Assembly (NCBI GenBank): GCA_024655825.1 | Contig: JANLFJ010000011.1 | Span: 22,324 to 86,323 of the forward strand | DNA length: 64,000 bases | From: Peptococcaceae bacterium | GTDB taxonomy: Bacteria; Bacillota; Peptococcia; DRI-13; PHAD01 | Direction: 5' to 3' | Made by a program: the position numbers and the translations under genes | In this document: positions 60,584-64,000 of the stretch, piece after piece | Position numbering within the stretch: position 1 is the first letter of the stretch | How the letters are laid out: each line of letters starts with the position of its first letter | The notes under the pieces: generated by a model | Seen by the model: the letters and a program-made list of their open reading frames with translations, nothing else | What the model was told of the DNA's origin: nothing | Databases searched by the model: none

Positions 60584-61973
60584 CCTTTTGGGGCTGGCGC
60601 AGAAAAACCTGTGGCGCAGGAAAATACGAACCATCTTGACTACCCTGGGTGTGGTAATCGGGACAACATCCATTGTGGTCATGCTTTCCCTGGGGATAGG
60701 TCTCAACGAAATGCAGCGCCAGAACATGGAGCGGTGGGGGAGCCTGACCATGATCCGGGTCCAGCAAGGGATGATTTTTGACGACGAAGGCAATCCCCTC
60801 AAAGAAGGAAAGCAGCTCAATGATGAAGCGGTGGAGGAACTGAAAGGCATGGAAGGTGTTGTGGCCGTATCCCCTGCTTATTATTTCGGAGGTGAGGCAC
60901 GGTTCGGCCGGAAGAGGGGGAGCCTTACCCTCGTTGGCCTGGAGCCGGAAACCATGGCCAAGCTGGAATTTACTGCTTGGCAGGGAAGGCTGCTGGAAGA
61001 AAATGATAGAAACGTGATGGTTGTAGGTAAAGATGTGATCAACCGCTTCCGTGACGAGGCTTTTATCAGGATGATGAGGGAGGGCCGGATAACGGGGCAG
61101 CGGTTGACCCAGGGAGAGGAGCAGGACCCGTCAGAGATGCTTAACCAGCGCGTTTCGATGACCATGTACACGGGCAACCGGGAGAATAAAAGGCTGTTTA
61201 ATTTCCTGGTGGTTGGAATCCTCGAAGGGGAAAGGACTGAGAATTCCAGCGAGGCCTTTGTTCCCATTGAGGACCTAAGGAGGATGCGCAGATACATGTC
61301 CACCGGAAACCAGGGAACAATAACCAGAGTCGTGCAGGGTAAAGCGATGGTTTCCAGGAGTGCGACGGGCATGGTTTCCAGCAGACAAAACGCTGCCCAG
61401 CGAGATCCGGACGCGTATGACTACATACTTGTGCGCGCCGGTAATGTTGAACAGTCGCGAGAGCTTTCCGAAACGATTAAAAAACTGGGTTACAGCACCT
61501 GGTCCATGGTTGACCAGCTTGAGGGCATTGAAAAGACTTCGCGAACCATACAGGCCATTTTAGGCGGCATCGGAAGCATTACCCTGCTGGTGGCGGCCCT
61601 GGGCATAACCAACACGATGATCATGTCTATTTATGAAAGGACCAGGGAAATCGGCATTATGAAAGTTATCGGCGCTTCCTTCCGGGACATCCACGCATTG
61701 TTTTTAGCGGAAGCCGGCTTGATCGGTTTTTTCGGTGGGGCTTTTGGCCTGGTGGTCAGTTATGTGGTTTCTTATGTAATTAACCAGTTAAGCCGAGATT
61801 TCATGAACAGGGGCATGCCTCCCGGCGCTGAAACTACCGGGATTTCATTGATACCGCCGTGGCTCGCGCTTTTTGCCCTGGCGTTTTCTGTTATGGTGGG
61901 GATAGCGGCGGGCTTGTACCCGGCTTATCGGGCTGTGCGGCTGAGCCCGATTAACGCGATTAGAAACGAATAA
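60570..61973 (+). CDS. MacB/FtsX-type ABC permease
   Basis: The 467-residue permease has a first helix after the basic RRKIRTILTTLGVVIGTTSI, a large extracytoplasmic domain and three C-terminal helices with the ATPase-contact motif [20 protein letters not shown]. It overlaps the end of the preceding gene; the ATG at 60570 follows GGTGAGG. The extracytoplasmic domain is about 80 residues longer than in the other permease of this window (40057-41226), which may fit the large partner protein. Confidence 0.92.
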   Translation: MNRFDLLGLAQKNLWRRKIRTILTTLGVVIGTTSIVVMLSLGIGLNEMQRQNMERWGSLTMIRVQQGMIFDDEGNPLKEGKQLNDEAVEELKGMEGVVAVSPAYYFGGEARFGRKRGSLTLVGLEPETMAKLEFTAWQGRLLEENDRNVMVVGKDVINRFRDEAFIRMMREGRITGQRLTQGEEQDPSEMLNQRVSMTMYTGNRENKRLFNFLVVGILEGERTENSSEAFVPIEDLRRMRRYMSTGNQGTITRVVQGKAMVSRSATGMVSSRQNAAQRDPDAYDYILVRAGNVEQSRELSETIKKLGYSTWSMVDQLEGIEKTSRTIQAILGGIGSITLLVAALGITNTMIMSIYERTREIGIMKVIGASFRDIHALFLAEAGLIGFFGGAFGLVVSYVVSYVINQLSRDFMNRGMPPGAETTGISLIPPWLALFALAFSVMVGIAAGLYPAYRAVRLSPINAIRNE

Positions 61974-62017
61974 TATGGCGAGGCGACTTGTCTTTTAGCT
62001 CCCGTCTTCGGGCTCGC

Positions 62018-62062
62018 CCATTAATAAACCCTGTGCCTGTGGCAGCAGGGTTTTATTAATGG
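62018..62062. terminator. Bidirectional terminator between convergent genes
   Basis: CCATTAATAAA-CCCTG pairs with CAGGG-TTTTATTAATGG with one bulged base. It separates the ABC permease (+) from the YkuK gene (-). Confidence 0.85.
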
Positions 62063-62106
62063 ATAAAAAACAAGAAAGGACGGGAGGAAGGCGGAATACC
62101 TGCGCT

Positions 62107-62646
62107 TTATTTGGTATACCGGTTGGCGAGGCTGCTGGCCGCGGTGGCAAAGGGTTTGATTTTCACATCGAAGCCCAGGCCGCTGACGCGGTTGACCATT
62201 TCTTTGATTAATTCTTTAGTAGGGCCGCTCTGCCCGATGTCGAGGTGGATTTCCAGGTCCAGATGATGCTTCAACCCGTGCGAAAGGATAGTGTCAAAGA
62301 TCACATTGAGGTGGTCGGGTGTGAACATGTAGGCGACTTCAAGCGTGAAGGCCGTTTCCAGGCTTATTTTTTCTCGTAACGATTTTATATTGCGGGGGAT
62401 TACCACTTCCCTGATAAAGCCGACGGCTCCTTTGCCCACCCTGTGTACAAGGATTCCCGTCACGAAATGAGACCTTGTTCTTACCTGCGAGTCTGTTCCG
62501 ATGGCAATGCGGTAAGAGGCCGTAGGGTCGTCCTTGATGAAATTAAGAATCCTGTCAAACATTTCCTGGAAGCTCAAGTTTTCCTGCCGCGTGTTGCGAA
62601 ATGTGTGGCCGGCCTTAGCCATGTTGACGGAATAAATGGCAATCAC
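62107..62646 (-). CDS. YkuK (DUF458) RNase H-like protein
   Basis: The 179-residue protein matches the YkuK family, predicted to have an RNase H-like fold. Acidic residues in IAIGTDSQVRTRSHF, ETAFTLEVAYMF and EIHLDIGQSGPTKELI lie at the expected active-site positions. A role in RNA or DNA processing, possibly linked to sporulation, is only suggested by family distribution. The start is GTG at 62646 or the internal ATG at 62622; neither has ideal spacing from AAGGTGAT. Confidence 0.85.
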   Translation of the reverse strand: MIAIYSVNMAKAGHTFRNTRQENLSFQEMFDRILNFIKDDPTASYRIAIGTDSQVRTRSHFVTGILVHRVGKGAVGFIREVVIPRNIKSLREKISLETAFTLEVAYMFTPDHLNVIFDTILSHGLKHHLDLEIHLDIGQSGPTKELIKEMVNRVSGLGFDVKIKPFATAASSLANRYTK

Positions 62647-62798
62647 CTTCTAAGGTTTATTATTAATTATAGCACATGGTGCAACTCTTTATTATCGGAA
62701 CCGAATAAGTTTTATTCGTAATTTCTGCCAACCGACGATAACAGCCTACCGTAAGAGGCGGCAGGCTGTCTCGATTTCCCGGAGGGTTCATTATGTAT

Positions 62799-62882
62799 CA
62801 AGAATCAGGCTTCATTGCCAATTCTTTTTACGACATACGAAGCAACCAGGAAAATTGCGGCGATGTTGAGCAAGGCAATCAT
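62799..62882 (-). CDS. Very short single-helix membrane peptide
   Basis: On the minus strand an ATG at 62882 follows GGAGGAAGC and encodes MIALLNIAAIFLVASYVVKR plus a short hydrophilic tail, about 27 residues in all. It has one membrane helix and a basic C-terminus. The excellent ribosome site is the main support. It lies in a 350-base gap otherwise without genes. Function unknown. Confidence 0.45.
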
Positions 62883-62997
62883 TGCTTCCTCCTCTGGTTA
62901 GTATAAAAATTTAGGACCACATTGTACTAAATGATTTTACTACTTATAATATGAGGTGTCAATAAAAATGCGGGTAAAAAAGTGGTGAATATTTCGG

Positions 62998-63774
62998 ATG
63001 TGCCTTCTGTTGATAGCCTACCAGCATCATCCTGCCTATTCCTTGGTCATAGCGGCTAACAGGGACGAGTTCTATGAACGTCCTACTGCTGCCGCCCGCT
63101 TTTGGGAGGACTGCCCGTGGATTCTCGCCGGGCGCGACCTGGAACAAATGGGAACCTGGCTTGGTATAACCCGAAACGGGCGTTTCGCGGCTGTTACGAA
63201 TTTTCGCAATCCAGCCTTAAACATGGAGGGGGCGAAGTCGCGGGGCGAACTGGTGAGCCGCTTTTTGCGCGAAAACCAGCAGCCCCGGAAGTACCTGGAA
63301 ACGGTGAGAGACGAAAGGGGACTCTATAATGCTTTTAATCTCCTGGTGGGAGACAGGAATTCGCTGTTTTATTACGGTAAGACTGAAAACCGGATCAGAA
63401 AGCTTAGTCCTGGCGTTTACGGTTTAAGCAACAGCCTGCTTGATACCCCGTGGCCCAAAGTGGTCAAAGGGAAAAACGCCCTGGAAAAATACTTGCAGCT
63501 AAGTGGCAGCATTGATCCAGAGCCCCTTTTTAGCATTCTGGCTGACGGGAAGCCGGCTCCGGACGAGGAACTCCCTTCTACCGGGGTAGACCTGGAGTGG
63601 GAACGCCTTTTGTCTTCAATTTTCATAGCTGGCAAGAATTACGGAACACGTTCATCGAGTATAATCACAATGGATAGGAAGGGACACGTTGTCTTTCTTG
63701 AGAGGAGTTTCCACACTCACAACCCCAAAGAGTGGGAAGAAGTCGTTTTCGAGTTTGATGTATCAACTCCTTAA
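62998..63774 (+). CDS. NRDE/TANGO2 family protein
   Basis: The 258-residue protein belongs to the NRDE (TANGO2) family, named for the motif seen here as AANRDEFYERPT. Cysteine directly follows the initiator methionine (MCLLLIAY), as in Ntn-type hydrolases, where a processed N-terminal Cys would be the nucleophile. Further blocks are GTWLGITRNGRFAAVTNFR and YGLSNSLLDTPWPKV. The biochemical role in bacteria is unresolved; heme trafficking has been proposed for relatives. Confidence 0.9.
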   Translation: MCLLLIAYQHHPAYSLVIAANRDEFYERPTAAARFWEDCPWILAGRDLEQMGTWLGITRNGRFAAVTNFRNPALNMEGAKSRGELVSRFLRENQQPRKYLETVRDERGLYNAFNLLVGDRNSLFYYGKTENRIRKLSPGVYGLSNSLLDTPWPKVVKGKNALEKYLQLSGSIDPEPLFSILADGKPAPDEELPSTGVDLEWERLLSSIFIAGKNYGTRSSSIITMDRKGHVVFLERSFHTHNPKEWEEVVFEFDVSTP

Positions 63775-63798
63775 TTACGAAACAGGGGTGTTTAAATA

Positions 63799-64000
63799 AT
63801 GGCGAAAAAAACAAAAAGGATCAGTGCTTCCGACCTTCTGTTCCTTATTTTGATGATGGCCTGGCTCTATGAGCTTGACCTGACGCGACTCACACCGGCT
63901 AGGTATGCCGGGCTGGCCGCAGCCGTTATTTGGTTTGTTCTTTTTTTTGAGCTAATTGCTATGTTCAGGGGGCCAAACAGCACAAGCGTTGAAAGGAACG
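63799..64000 (+). CDS. Small membrane protein (partial, runs off the window)
   Basis: From the ATG at 63799 the frame stays open to the window end (67 codons seen). It has a basic start (MAKKTKRISASDLLF), two hydrophobic helices (LLFLILMMAWLY and YAGLAAAVIWFVLFFELIAM) and a hydrophilic continuation. Family not recognised. Confidence 0.6.
   Translation, partial: MAKKTKRISASDLLFLILMMAWLYELDLTRLTPARYAGLAAAVIWFVLFFELIAMFRGPNSTSVERN

Overview
The window comes from an anaerobic, Gram-positive, apparently spore-forming member of the Clostridia. The gene set fits the Desulfotomaculum/Pelotomaculum (Peptococcales) group best, but no rRNA or other marker is present to prove it. The pointers are: anaerobic ribonucleotide reductase with its radical-SAM activase (NrdDG), a ferredoxin-domain EtfA next to an acyl-CoA dehydrogenase, a GerA-type spore germination gene remnant, an SLH-domain amidase, an Amj-type flippase, a CtsR-type operator, a c-di-GMP riboswitch-like RNA, and near-consensus sigma-54 promoters.

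Layout. 1-3 kb: a Nudix protein with an altered Nudix box and a folate (pabB-pabC) operon. 3-8.6 kb: a TyrR-like ACT/AAA+ activator, then a sigma-54 promoter driving ald-dsdA-agcS (L-alanine and D-serine catabolism and uptake). 8.8-11 kb: an arginine-to-polyamine operon (pyruvoyl arginine decarboxylase, SpeE, SpeB). 11.1-11.7 kb: tRNA-Phe, -Gly, -Cys and -Leu. 11.7-15.9 kb: what looks like nested group II introns, the inner one broken by a decayed element with two truncated tyrosine recombinases. 16.3-19.6 kb: a sigma-54-driven acyl-CoA dehydrogenase-EtfBA operon. 19.8-21.2 kb: a scar holding an orphan riboswitch, an IS4-family remnant and a gerA-type pseudogene.

21-26 kb: a LysM/G5/M23 cell-wall protein, a DUF5320 protein behind a consensus promoter and palindromic operator, and nrdDG. 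26.3-35.7 kb: a compact catabolic cluster with no substrate I can name: TatD-like hydrolase, a GlpA/GlpB/DUF1667-type redox trio, MmgE/PrpD, a lactonase-type metallo-beta-lactamase and a FadR-type regulator, followed by a cytosolic chemoreceptor and an MFS transporter. This is the best candidate for an undescribed system. 35.7-41.2 kb: a two-component system divergent from a MacAB-like efflux system. 41-49 kb: nucleotidase, MscS, Hsp20, amidase, redox, RecD2 and chromate-transporter genes plus tiny ORFs.

49-64 kb: a DUF4153 membrane protein, larE-larB-larC (nickel-pincer cofactor synthesis, with a three-cysteine LarE and no larA in view), amj, a polysaccharide deacetylase, thrC, a GDYXXLXY protein, a second ABC/FtsX operon with a large extracytoplasmic repeat protein between ATPase and permease, a YkuK RNase H-like protein and an NRDE/TANGO2 protein. 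All assignments rest on motifs read by eye; no database search was run.
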